A stretch of DNA of 64,000 nt from Alphaproteobacteria bacterium. GTDB taxonomy: Bacteria; Myxococcota_A; UBA796; GCA-2862545. How positions within the stretch are numbered: the stretch's first letter is position 1; each line of letters starts with the position of its first letter. The notes below the pieces were generated by a model. That model worked only from the letters and a program-made list of their open reading frames with translations, had not been told where the DNA came from and made no database searches. Positions 25,339-33,653 of this stretch are shown piece after piece. Location of the stretch: NCBI GenBank assembly GCA_020632915.1, contig JACKEP010000006.1:62001-126000 (forward strand). The letters are read 5' to 3'. A program made the position numbers and the translations under genes.

Positions 25339-25469
25339 ACCAGCCTCCGGGAGCGGTGAAGGTCGGTGCTCCGTAGCCCGACGGTCGCGGACGCACGAGG
25401 CGCGCGGGCCCGTTCGGATCGCGGGGCGCACGGAGCAAGCGTCACAACGGGGCGCAACGTCTCGTTCCG

Positions 25470-25498
25470 TTGATCGACGGCGCGGGGAGGAGTACAAG
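25470..25498 (+). promoter_or_regulatory. Candidate promoter of the cytochrome oxidase operon
   Basis: TTGATC (25470-25475) and TACAAG (25493-25498) are 17 bases apart, about 64 bases before the ctaA ATG. The same -35 hexamer is used by the candidate promoter at 40978-41006. Confidence 0.45.
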
Positions 25499-25561
25499 GC
25501 GGCCCTTCCGTTCGGCCCGTTGCGCGCGGGCCACGCCGAACCATGAGGTCCGTCCTCGTCG

Positions 25562-26515
25562 ATGGCACGCTCCGCACCCCAGCCTCCGCACAGCTTCCGC
25601 ACGGGCACGGCCTTCGCGCTCGTGGGGTTGACGGCGTTCCTGCTGGTGTTCGGGTCCACCGTGCGCGTCCACGGTGCCGGGCTCGCGTGCCCCGACTGGC
25701 CGCTGTGCTTCGGCCAGGTGGTGCCGGCGCTCGACTTCCACGTCTACCTGGAGTTCGGGCATCGCGTGGTGGCGGGCGTCGTCTCGCTGTGGTTCCTCGG
25801 CCAGGCCTGGCTGCTGCGCCGCGCGGGTCTGTTCGCGCGGTCGCGGGCGCTCCGCGTGCTCTACCCGCTCGCCGCCGTCGTCCTGGCCGCGCAGGTGGTG
25901 CTCGGCGGGCTCACGGTCCTCGAGCTCCTGGCCGAGTGGACGGTCGCCAGCCACCTGCTCACCGGCAACACCTTCGCGCTCTGCCTGCTGCTGATCGCGC
26001 TGTCGATTCGCGAAGCCCAGGCGCCCGTCCACCGCGCGCCGATCACGGCCGTGCAGCGCGGCGTGGCCACGAGCCTCGCGGTGCTCGTGCCGCTCCAGCT
26101 GGCGCTCGGCGGCCTGGTGGCGGGGTCCAACGCGGGGCTCGCGTGCGGCACCTGGCCCTCCTGCAACGGCGCGGGCTGGTTCCCCACCTTCGCGGGGCTC
26201 GTCGGCCTGCAGGTCACCCACCGGGTGGTCGCCTACACCGTCGCCACCGCCGCGCTGGCCAACCTCGCGATCGCGTGGCGCAGCCCGACGTTGCGTCGAC
26301 CGGCAGCCCTCGTCGTGGCACTTGTCGCCGCCCAGATCACCCTCGGCGTGGCGAACGTCCTGATGCACCTCAAGCTCGAGATCACCCTGGCGCACTCCGC
26401 CGGGGCCGCCGGGATCATGCTGGCGATGGGCTGGCTGGTCCACGAGGCGTGGCGCGCGCCGATCGCCGCGTCCGAGCCGTCCGCGTCGCACGGCGTGCCC
26501 GTGGAGGCGAAGTGA
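25562..26515 (+). CDS. ctaA: Haem A synthase (CtaA/Cox15)
   Basis: 317 residues, eight hydrophobic helices, inner membrane. It oxidises the C8 methyl of haem O to the formyl of haem A. The two pseudo-repeats each show a Cys pair loop and His ligands: GLACPDWPLCFGQVVP with YLEFGHRVVAG, then ASHLLTGN, and in the second half GLACGTWPSCNG with QVTHRVVAY and LAHSAGAAG. Both loop cysteine pairs are present. It heads the oxidase operon and overlaps ctaB by four bases (GTGA), so haem A supply is tied to synthesis of the enzyme that needs it. Confidence 0.93.
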   Translation: MARSAPQPPHSFRTGTAFALVGLTAFLLVFGSTVRVHGAGLACPDWPLCFGQVVPALDFHVYLEFGHRVVAGVVSLWFLGQAWLLRRAGLFARSRALRVLYPLAAVVLAAQVVLGGLTVLELLAEWTVASHLLTGNTFALCLLLIALSIREAQAPVHRAPITAVQRGVATSLAVLVPLQLALGGLVAGSNAGLACGTWPSCNGAGWFPTFAGLVGLQVTHRVVAYTVATAALANLAIAWRSPTLRRPAALVVALVAAQITLGVANVLMHLKLEITLAHSAGAAGIMLAMGWLVHEAWRAPIAASEPSASHGVPVEAK

Positions 26516-27432
26516 GCGTCCTCGGCACCGAGATCGAGGCCGAGGGCTCGCGCTCCCTCCTCGACACCGTGCGCCTGTACGTCGACATCGCGCGGCCCCG
26601 CGTGCTGGCCCTCGTGGTGTTCACCGGCCTGCCGGCGCTCGTGCTCGGCAAGTCGGCGTGGCCCACGCCGGCGGAGACGTTCTGGGTGCTGCTCGGCACC
26701 GCCTGCGCCGGTGGCGCGAGCTCGGCGTTCAACGCCTGGATCGAGCGCGACACCGACGCGTTCATGGCGCGCACGCGCAAGCGCCCGCTGCCGGCGGCCT
26801 CGGTGCTGCCAGGGGCCGTGCTCGGCTACGGGGCCCTGCTCACCGTGCTCTCCACCGTGATCCTGCACGCGATCGGGGGCTGGATGCCGGCCTTGGTCGC
26901 GCTCGCCACGATCGCGTTCTACGTCTTCGGCTACACGCTGTGGCTCAAGCCCCGCACGCCGCAGAACATCGTGATCGGCGGCGCCGCCGGCGGCACCGCG
27001 CCGCTCATCGCCTCCGCGGCGATGGACGGCCACATCAGCCTGGGCGCCTGGATCCTGTTCGCGATCATCTTCCTGTGGACGCCGCCCCACTTCTGGGGTG
27101 TCGCGATCGTGCGCCAGCGCGAGTACGCCGCGGCCGGCCTGCCGATGATGCCCCACGCCGTCGGCGATCAGGGCACGCGGTGGCGCTCGCTGGCCTACAC
27201 GCTGCTGCTGCTGCCGGTCACGCTCCTGCCGGTGTGGCTCGGCTACCTCGGCCCGATCTACGGTGTGGTCGCCGCGGCCCTCGGCCTGTGGTTCCTGGCG
27301 CTCGTCGTCAAGTCGCTGGTGGTGCGTCAGCACGCGGTCGACTGGCGCGTGTTCAAGGGCTCCATCGGCTACCTGTCGCTGCTCTTCCTCGTCATGCTGC
27401 TCGACCTGTCCATCCCCTGGGGGACGACGTGA
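26512..27432 (+). CDS. ctaB: Protohaem IX farnesyltransferase (haem O synthase)
   Basis: 306 residues, a UbiA-fold prenyltransferase with about nine membrane helices. It adds farnesyl diphosphate to haem B to make haem O, the substrate of CtaA. The prenyl-diphosphate-binding motif NAWIERDTDAFMARTRKRPLP (split) near residue 75 and the FLWTPPHFWGVAI segment in the second half are diagnostic. The GTG start lies in the overlap with ctaA and the stop overlaps ctaC in the same way. Confidence 0.95.
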   Translation: MSVLGTEIEAEGSRSLLDTVRLYVDIARPRVLALVVFTGLPALVLGKSAWPTPAETFWVLLGTACAGGASSAFNAWIERDTDAFMARTRKRPLPAASVLPGAVLGYGALLTVLSTVILHAIGGWMPALVALATIAFYVFGYTLWLKPRTPQNIVIGGAAGGTAPLIASAAMDGHISLGAWILFAIIFLWTPPHFWGVAIVRQREYAAAGLPMMPHAVGDQGTRWRSLAYTLLLLPVTLLPVWLGYLGPIYGVVAAALGLWFLALVVKSLVVRQHAVDWRVFKGSIGYLSLLFLVMLLDLSIPWGTT

Positions 27433-28658
27433 AGCTTCCTTCGTTCGACACCGCGGTGCGCAGCCTCGTGCTGACGGTCCTCGGCGCCACCGGGCTCGCC
27501 GGTTGCGAGCTCTGGCCCTACAACAACGGCCAGTACCCCTACACCACCACCGATCCGATCTCCGATTTCGGCATGTACACGCACGAGCTGTACGCCCAGA
27601 TCACCTGGATCGTGCTGGTGATCTTCGCGGCCGTCACGGCGCTGCTGGCGTTCACGCTGCTGCGCTTCCGCGACGACGGTCAGCCGGGCAACCCCGAGCA
27701 GATCCACGGCAACACGCAGATGGAGATCGGCTGGACGCTCCTGCCGATCGTCATCGTGCTGTTCCTGATCGTGCCCACGGTCCGCACCATCTTCGTCATC
27801 GCCGACGCGCCCCCGGCCGGCGCCATCGATCCGGCCTCGGGCCTGGTGATGCGCGACGACGCGGGCGAGCCCGTGAAGAAGACGGTCGAGATCAAGGTCA
27901 TCGGCAAGCGCTGGTGGTGGGCCTTCGAGTACGTCAACGAGGGCATCGTCACCGGCAACCAGTTCGCGATCCCCGACGATCGCCCGGTCAGCCTGCTGAT
28001 CACCTCCGACACCGTCATCCACAGCTTCTGGGTGCCGCGGATCGGCGGCAAGCGCGACGCCGTCCCCGGCCGCATGAACCGCATCTGGTTCAACCTGCAG
28101 CAGGACGTGCAGCCCGGCGAGGTCGAGCACATCCGCGGCGAGTGCGCCGAGTACTGCGGCGACGCCCACGCCCTGATGCGCTTCGAGGTCATCGCGCTCG
28201 ACGGTGCCGACTTCGACCGCTGGGTCACCGAGTACCAGGCCGGCCCCAAGCTGGCGGGCGACGTCAAGACCAAGGGCGAGGCCGCCTTCGCCGCCGGCGG
28301 CTGCATCGGCTGCCACGCCATCACCGGCAACGACCAGGCGAACGGCCTGCAGGGCCCGAACCTCACGTTCTTCGGCGACCGGCGCTGGCTCGCCGCCGGC
28401 GTGCACGACATGTACCCGAACGGCCGCAGCGACGCGACGCACGCCCACGACCTGCTCACGCAGTGGGTGCGTCACCCCGACAGCCTCAAGCCGGGCACCA
28501 CGAAGCACGACGAGGAGAGCCGCGCGCTTGACGGCATGAACATCCCCGTCGACCGGAGCAACGACGGCATCCTGCAGGAGGACGAGATGTCCACCGAGCA
28601 GCTCGACGCCATCGTCGCCTACCTGCTGGCCCAGACCAGCTCCTACCCCATCCAGTGA
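27429..28658 (+). CDS. ctaC: Cytochrome c oxidase subunit II with C-terminal cytochrome c (caa3-type)
   Basis: 409 residues. A signal region ends in L-A-G-C (about Cys25), suggesting a lipid anchor as in other caa3 subunit II proteins. Two membrane helices (about 55-80 and 100-125) are followed by the cupredoxin domain with the CuA ligands: His of VIHSFWVP and GECAEYCGDAHALM (Cys-x3-Cys, His, Met). A cytochrome c domain follows with GGCIGCHAI (CxxCH) near residue 290 and a distal Met probably in DGMNIP. This gives the oxidase a tethered electron donor. The domain has a long insertion between haem site and end (QWVRHPDSLKPGTTKHD), typical of these fusions. The GTG overlaps ctaB. Confidence 0.95.
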   Translation: MKLPSFDTAVRSLVLTVLGATGLAGCELWPYNNGQYPYTTTDPISDFGMYTHELYAQITWIVLVIFAAVTALLAFTLLRFRDDGQPGNPEQIHGNTQMEIGWTLLPIVIVLFLIVPTVRTIFVIADAPPAGAIDPASGLVMRDDAGEPVKKTVEIKVIGKRWWWAFEYVNEGIVTGNQFAIPDDRPVSLLITSDTVIHSFWVPRIGGKRDAVPGRMNRIWFNLQQDVQPGEVEHIRGECAEYCGDAHALMRFEVIALDGADFDRWVTEYQAGPKLAGDVKTKGEAAFAAGGCIGCHAITGNDQANGLQGPNLTFFGDRRWLAAGVHDMYPNGRSDATHAHDLLTQWVRHPDSLKPGTTKHDEESRALDGMNIPVDRSNDGILQEDEMSTEQLDAIVAYLLAQTSSYPIQ

Positions 28659-28686
28659 CTCCCACCCTTCCGAGCGAGGCCTCGCC

Positions 28687-30573
28687 ATGAGCACCGCTGC
28701 CACGAACGTCGCGCACCACGCAGACGTCGAGCACGAGGAAGACAACAGCCTCACCTCGTGGCTCACGACGGTCGATCACAAGCGGATCGGCAAGCTGTAC
28801 ATGTTCTCGGCGTTGTTCTTCTTCGCGCTGGGTGGACTCGAGGCCCTGCTGATCCGTCTTCAGCTGATGTGGCCCGAGAATCACTTCATCTCGGCGCAGA
28901 CGTACAACGAGATGTTCACGATGCACGCGACGACCATGATCTTCCTGTCGATCATGCCGTTGTCCGCTGCGTTCTTCAACTTCCTGATCCCGCTGCAGAT
29001 CGGCGCCCGCGACGTGGCGTTCCCGCGGCTCAACGCGCTGTCGTACTGGCTGTTCCTCTTCGGCGCGCTGTTCCTGAACTTCTCGTTCTTCTTCAGCGGT
29101 CTGCCTGACGGTGGCTGGTTCGGCTACGCCAACATGACGCTGGCCAAGTACAGCCCGGGCCACTCGATCGACTTCTGGATCCTGGGCCTCGCCATCCTGG
29201 GCAACAGCTCGATGATGGCCGGCTTCAACTTCATCACCACCATCCTGAACCTGCGCACGCCGGGCATGACCATGTTCCGGATGCCCATCTTCACGTGGAT
29301 GAGCCTGGTGGTGCAGTTCCTCATCGTGATGTCGTTCCCGATGATCACGGTGGGCCTGCTGCTGATGCTGTTCGACCGCAGCTTCGGCACGAACTTCTAC
29401 TTCCCGCCCAACGGCGGCGACCCGCTGCTCTGGCAGCACCTGTTCTGGCTCTTCGGCCACCCCGAGGTCTACATCCTCATCCTGCCCGCGATGGGCATCG
29501 TGTCCGAGATCCTGCCGGTGGCGGCGCGCAAGCCGCTGTTCGGTGCGCCGTTCGTCATCTTCTCCGGCATCATGATCGGCTTCGTCGGCTTCGGCGTGTG
29601 GTCGCACCACATGTTCACCACGGGCCTGGGCCCGGTGGCCGACGCCGCCTTCTCCACCACCACGATGCTCATCGCGGTGCCCACGGCGGTCAAGATCTTC
29701 AACTGGATCGCCACCCTGTGGGGCGGCAAGATCCGGTTCACCGTGCCGGCCGTGTTCGCCATCACGTTCGTGTTCCTGTTCACGATCGGCGGCCTGTCGG
29801 GCGTCATGCACGCCTCGCCCCCGGTCGACCTGCAGCAGCAGGACTCCTACTTCATCGTCGCCCACTTCCACTACGTGCTGGTCGGCGGTGCGTTCACCGG
29901 CCTGATGTCGGGCGTGTACTTCTACTGGCCCAAGATGTTCGGTCGCTACCTCGACGAGCGCGCCGGCTGGATCTCGTGGGTGCTGCTGTTCATCGGCATC
30001 AACCTCACGTTCTTCCCGATGCACTTCCTGGGTGCCATGGGCATGCCCCGCCGCACCTGGCAGTACCCGGTGGGCGCTGGCTACGACATGTGGAACATGG
30101 TGGCCACGGTCGGGTCGTGGTTCATCGCCGTCGGCTTCCTCGTCACGCTGGCGAGTGCTGTGGCCAACGCCTTCTTCGGCAAGGGCAAGAAGGCCCCGGC
30201 CGACCCGTGGGACGCCGCCACCCTCGAGTGGTCGATCGCGTCGCCGCCGCCGCACTACAACTTCAAGAAGCTGCCCACCGTCGCGTCCGACCGTCCCTAC
30301 TGGGACGAGAAGCACGAAGGTGGTCCCGCGGTGAGCCAGGAGGTCATCGCCGTCGACGCGCCGAGCCACGTCGAGATGCCGCCGCCGTCGTGGTGGCCGC
30401 TCGGTCAGGCCCTGTTCCAGGGCGGCTTCTTCGCGGCGTTCCTCATCGGGGGCGGCACCGGTCAGTTCGACGCGGACCGGTTCATGATCCAGCTCCCCAT
30501 CCAGCTTCTCCTCGCAGCCGGCATGCTCTACTGCATGTTCGGGTGGATTCGCGAGGACGCCCGTCCCCGCTGA
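28687..30573 (+). CDS. ctaD: Cytochrome c oxidase subunit I
   Basis: 628 residues, about 12-14 membrane helices. It is the catalytic haem-copper subunit reducing oxygen to water and pumping protons. Key residues: the low-spin haem His in MFTMHATTMIF, the FGHPEVYILILPAMG helix with the CuB His and the D-channel-end Glu, the HHMFTTG pair of CuB histidines, and AHFHYVLVGG with the haem a3 and a ligands. The C-terminus after residue 510 is hydrophilic and then carries two further helices, compatible with a longer subunit I such as those of caa3 enzymes. It starts 28 bases after ctaC with GCGAGG as ribosome site. Confidence 0.97.
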   Translation: MSTAATNVAHHADVEHEEDNSLTSWLTTVDHKRIGKLYMFSALFFFALGGLEALLIRLQLMWPENHFISAQTYNEMFTMHATTMIFLSIMPLSAAFFNFLIPLQIGARDVAFPRLNALSYWLFLFGALFLNFSFFFSGLPDGGWFGYANMTLAKYSPGHSIDFWILGLAILGNSSMMAGFNFITTILNLRTPGMTMFRMPIFTWMSLVVQFLIVMSFPMITVGLLLMLFDRSFGTNFYFPPNGGDPLLWQHLFWLFGHPEVYILILPAMGIVSEILPVAARKPLFGAPFVIFSGIMIGFVGFGVWSHHMFTTGLGPVADAAFSTTTMLIAVPTAVKIFNWIATLWGGKIRFTVPAVFAITFVFLFTIGGLSGVMHASPPVDLQQQDSYFIVAHFHYVLVGGAFTGLMSGVYFYWPKMFGRYLDERAGWISWVLLFIGINLTFFPMHFLGAMGMPRRTWQYPVGAGYDMWNMVATVGSWFIAVGFLVTLASAVANAFFGKGKKAPADPWDAATLEWSIASPPPHYNFKKLPTVASDRPYWDEKHEGGPAVSQEVIAVDAPSHVEMPPPSWWPLGQALFQGGFFAAFLIGGGTGQFDADRFMIQLPIQLLLAAGMLYCMFGWIREDARPR

Positions 30574-30618
30574 TCGGGGTCGGGTGCGTCCACCTTCCGG
30601 GCTTCAGGAGTTCCCACC

Positions 30619-31248
30619 ATGTCCGCTGCTTCCGCGTCTTCCGGCGCCGGCCACGACGAGGTCTTCGACGAGCACCACTGGCGCAGCCTGGGTGTCGACA
30701 ACGTCAAGCTGGCGTTCTGGACCTTCCTCGGGTCCGACTGCTTCTTCTTCGCGAGCCTGATCGGCACGTACATGTACTACCGGGGTCAGAGCCTCGTCGG
30801 GCCCTACCCGCTGGACGTGTTCAGCGTGGAGGTCACCTCGATCTCCACCTTCGTGCTGCTGATGAGCTCGTTCACGATGGCGCTGGCGGTGCTCTTCTCG
30901 AAGACCAACCGCCGCGGCGCCACCGTCGCCATGCTCCTGGCCACCGCCGCCATGGGCGCCACGTTCGTCGCGTTCCAGATGTACGAGTTCGCCCACTTCT
31001 TCCACGAGGGGCTGACGCTGCAGGGCAACCTGTTCGGCTCCACGTTCTACACGCTGACCGGCTTCCACGGCACCCACGTGGCGCTCGGCGTCCTCTGGCT
31101 GCTCGCCTCGACGTTCTGGTACGTCAAGGGCTGGATCCGCGGTGACGAGGGCATCGCCATCGAGGTCGCCGGCCTGTACTGGCACTTCGTCGACATCGTC
31201 TGGATCGTGATCTTCACGGTCGTGTACCTGATGGAGTTCGTGCGATGA
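30619..31248 (+). CDS. ctaE: Cytochrome c oxidase subunit III
   Basis: 209 residues with five hydrophobic helices, the short form found in caa3 and related oxidases. It stabilises subunit I and has no redox centre. Diagnostic stretches are SDCFFFASLIGTYMYY at the start, GFHGTHVALGVLWLL and the final YWHFVDIVWIVIF. AGGAG precedes the ATG. Its stop overlaps the ATG of the next gene by four bases. Confidence 0.93.
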   Translation: MSAASASSGAGHDEVFDEHHWRSLGVDNVKLAFWTFLGSDCFFFASLIGTYMYYRGQSLVGPYPLDVFSVEVTSISTFVLLMSSFTMALAVLFSKTNRRGATVAMLLATAAMGATFVAFQMYEFAHFFHEGLTLQGNLFGSTFYTLTGFHGTHVALGVLWLLASTFWYVKGWIRGDEGIAIEVAGLYWHFVDIVWIVIFTVVYLMEFVR

Positions 31249-32066
31249 GCGCGCACCACGAAGAGCACGCCCACCGTCCGGTGTGGCACTACGTCCTGAT
31301 CGCCGTCTTCCTCGGACTGCTCACGCTGATCGAGCTCGGGCCGCTGTTCCAGTGGTTCAACCTGCCGATCGAGGTGCTGCTGGTGCTGTCGGCGGTGAAG
31401 TTCACCGTCGTCGTGGCGCTGTTCATGCACCTGTGGGACGACGCGTCGGTGTTCAGCCAGATCTTCTCGGCCCCGCTGCTCGGCGCGATCGCGATGGTGG
31501 TGGTGCTAATGTCGCTGGCGTCGAGCTTCTTCCCGTCGCCGCGGAACGACTCGGCGCCGATCATCGAGCGCTACTGGACGAACTACAGCGGCGAGTGCTC
31601 CAGCTGGGTGCGCAGCCACGTGTCGAACCGGTGGTACTGCACGTCGCCGCCGATCGATCGTGAGCGCCTCGCCGTCTACAACGCCCCCGCGGGCGGTGGC
31701 GCCGGCAGCGGCCCGGCGATCGACACGTCGTCGAAGGAGTCGCTCGCCGAGGCCGGCAAGGCGCTCTACGAGGCGAACTGCGTCGCGTGCCACCAGGTCA
31801 CCGGCCAGGGCATCCCGGGCGCGTTCCCGCCCATCGCGGGCTCCGACTACGAGGGCTACCTGGATCCGCAGTCCCACGCCCGCATCATCGTCAAGGGCCT
31901 CACCGGCGAGATCACCGTCAAGGGCACCACCTACAACGGCGCCATGACGCCGTTCGGGGCGATGCTGTCCGACGCGGAGATCGCCGCGATCGCCACCTAC
32001 GAGCGCAACGCGTGGGGCAACGACCACGGCATGGTCACGCCCGAGCAGGTCGCCAAGGCCCGCTGA
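31245..32066 (+). CDS. Oxidase subunit IV (CtaF-like) fused to a class I cytochrome c
   Basis: 273 residues. The first 90 residues have the three-helix pattern of prokaryotic oxidase subunit IV: His-rich start, YVLIAVFLGLLTLIELG, LLVLSAVKFTVVVALFMHLWDD and a third helix. A linker region with two further cysteines (GECSSW, WYCTSP) follows. From about residue 160 comes a cytochrome c: YEANCVACHQVTG gives CxxCH near residue 178, with the distal Met probably in YNGAMTPFG. Subunit IV is normally about 100 residues with no haem, so this is a real fusion, not read-through: no stop occurs and the ATG overlaps ctaE. It would add a second tethered haem c to the complex beside that on subunit II. Confidence 0.85.
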   Translation: MSAHHEEHAHRPVWHYVLIAVFLGLLTLIELGPLFQWFNLPIEVLLVLSAVKFTVVVALFMHLWDDASVFSQIFSAPLLGAIAMVVVLMSLASSFFPSPRNDSAPIIERYWTNYSGECSSWVRSHVSNRWYCTSPPIDRERLAVYNAPAGGGAGSGPAIDTSSKESLAEAGKALYEANCVACHQVTGQGIPGAFPPIAGSDYEGYLDPQSHARIIVKGLTGEITVKGTTYNGAMTPFGAMLSDAEIAAIATYERNAWGNDHGMVTPEQVAKAR

Positions 32067-32109
32067 TCGCGCGCCGGGCCGGTGGCCCGCGTGCGCTGTC
32101 CGTCTCCTC

Positions 32110-32143
32110 CACGCCCCGCGCGCCCCCAGGCCCGCGGGGCGTG
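32110..32143 (+). terminator. Hairpin at the end of the ctaA-ctaF block
   Basis: A perfect 11-bp stem, CACGCCCCGCG (32110-32120) with 32133-32143, and a 12-base loop lie 44 bases after the stop of the subunit IV gene. There is no clear T-run. It may terminate or attenuate the core operon, so that ctaG downstream is partly independent; a GGTTAGGGT element at about 32197 is a candidate -10 for ctaG. Confidence 0.5.
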
Positions 32144-32229
32144 CTGCGTTCGGCGTGCAACCGCCGGATGCGACGCGGACAGGTCCGCGCGGGATCGGTT
32201 AGGGTCGTCGGCTGTCGGTCGAGGACGCC

Positions 32230-33165
32230 ATGCCCGGACTGCTGCTGTTGCTGATGCAGACCGCCTCTGCCCACTCGGGCGGGGCCGTGCCCATCCGCGG
32301 GGTCTACGACTGGTCCAACCTGCCCGACCTGCCGCCGGGCGCGTGGGTGGACTGGAGCCTGTTCCCCAGCATCGTGATCGGCTGCCTGCTGTTCTCGGCC
32401 ACCTACGAGCTGCTGGCGGGGCCGCTGCGCACCCGGTGGGGGCTGTCGCCCGTCGGGCCCACCGTCCGCGATCGCGTGCTGTTCCACGGCGGGATCGCGG
32501 TGGTGTTCTGCAGCCTGCAGGGGCCGCTGCACGAGCTGTCCGACGTCTACCTGTTCAGCGGCCACATGGTGCAGCACCTGCTGATCACGCTGGTGTTCCC
32601 GCCGATGGCCTTGCTGGGCATCCCCCCGTGGATGTGGCAGCCGGCGCTGTCGAAGGGCTGGGTGCGGGCGGTCGGCCGCGTGCTGGGCCACCCCGTCACC
32701 GGCTTCCTCGTGGCCACCGGGGTCCTGTACTTCTGGCACGTGCCGGCGATGTACGATCTCGCGCTCGAAGACCACGACGTGCACGTCGTGGAGCACCTGT
32801 CGTTCATGACCGCCTACACCATCATGTGGTGGCCGGCGCTGTCGCGGGTGGATGCGCTGCCCGCGCTCACGCCGGGCTGGCGCATGGTCTACCTGTTCCT
32901 CAACACCATCCCGATGAAGGGCCTCGGCGCCATCATCACGGTGTCGGACTACGTGATCTACCGCTACTACGCCACGCAGCCGCGGGTGTTCGGGCTCGAC
33001 CCGCTCACCGACCAGCGCCTCGGCGGGCTGATCATGTGGATCCCCGGCGGGCTGGTGTTCTGGGTCACCATCGGCTTCGTGTTCTTCACGTACTACCAGG
33101 GCGACATCCAGCGGCACCAGCGGCCGCGGCTCACCGTGGTCGACGGCGCGCGGGGCACGGCATGA
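32230..33165 (+). CDS. ctaG: Cytochrome c oxidase assembly factor CtaG (caa3_CtaG family)
   Basis: 311 residues with seven hydrophobic helices. The caa3-type CtaG is a polytopic membrane protein, unrelated to Cox11, and is needed for formation of active caa3 oxidase, probably through copper insertion. The His-bearing segments match the family: YLFSGHMVQHLLITLVFPP, YFWHVPAMYD, VVEHLSFMTAY and NTIPMKGLGAIIT. The protein follows the oxidase genes as expected. Its stop overlaps the next gene's ATG (ATGA). Confidence 0.9.
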   Translation: MPGLLLLLMQTASAHSGGAVPIRGVYDWSNLPDLPPGAWVDWSLFPSIVIGCLLFSATYELLAGPLRTRWGLSPVGPTVRDRVLFHGGIAVVFCSLQGPLHELSDVYLFSGHMVQHLLITLVFPPMALLGIPPWMWQPALSKGWVRAVGRVLGHPVTGFLVATGVLYFWHVPAMYDLALEDHDVHVVEHLSFMTAYTIMWWPALSRVDALPALTPGWRMVYLFLNTIPMKGLGAIITVSDYVIYRYYATQPRVFGLDPLTDQRLGGLIMWIPGGLVFWVTIGFVFFTYYQGDIQRHQRPRLTVVDGARGTA

Positions 33166-33653
33166 GGCACCTGCTGGTCGTGGTGGGTGTCGCCGCCCTG
33201 CTCGGCACCGGGGTCGCGTGCTCCGGCGGGGCCGACAGCCGCCCGATGTCGTCGCCTGCCGCGCCGGCCGACCGCTCCGACGACCAGGCCGGCGTCTACG
33301 TCCGCAAGACCCAGAACGGCGAGTACGTCGTCGAGGTCCGCTTCGATCCGCCCCACCCGCAGATCGGCGACCTGTTCAGCGCCGTCGCCACGGTGCGCGA
33401 CCGCGCGGGCACGCCGATCGACACGGCCCGCGTCAAGCTCAACGCCACCATGCCCGCCCACGGCCACGGCATGATGACCGACCCCATCCTGCGCCCGGGC
33501 ACGTGTGACGACGCGGGCGTGTGCGTGCACCCCGACGGCGTCTACCGGGCCGACGGCTTCAAGTTCCACATGGCCGGCGCGTGGACGGTCACCGTCGAGG
33601 TCGAGGGGCCCCGCGGGCCCGACTCCACCTCGTTCGTGCACGAGATGAAGTGA
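33162..33653 (+). CDS. YtkA/FixH-like lipoprotein, probable copper-handling factor
   Basis: 163 residues. The lipoprotein signal ends in G-V-A-C (about Cys20), followed by a low-complexity linker. The rest is a small beta-sandwich of the YtkA/FixH group. The segment ATMPAHGHGMMTDP, with interleaved Met and His, is the metal-binding pattern expected of this group, and GFKFHMAGAWTVTVEV is its typical C-terminal strand. Coupling to ctaG on one side (ATGA) and the di-haem gene on the other (TGATG) suggests a part in oxidase assembly, perhaps periplasmic copper transfer; that function is inferred from motif and context. Confidence 0.75.
   Translation: MRHLLVVVGVAALLGTGVACSGGADSRPMSSPAAPADRSDDQAGVYVRKTQNGEYVVEVRFDPPHPQIGDLFSAVATVRDRAGTPIDTARVKLNATMPAHGHGMMTDPILRPGTCDDAGVCVHPDGVYRADGFKFHMAGAWTVTVEVEGPRGPDSTSFVHEMK

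Noticed and set aside
25543..26511. The ctaB reading frame stays open across ctaA, suggesting a longer ctaB
   Set aside because: The CtaB family starts at the GTGA overlap (26512); the upstream residues are low-complexity and overlap the real ctaA completely.
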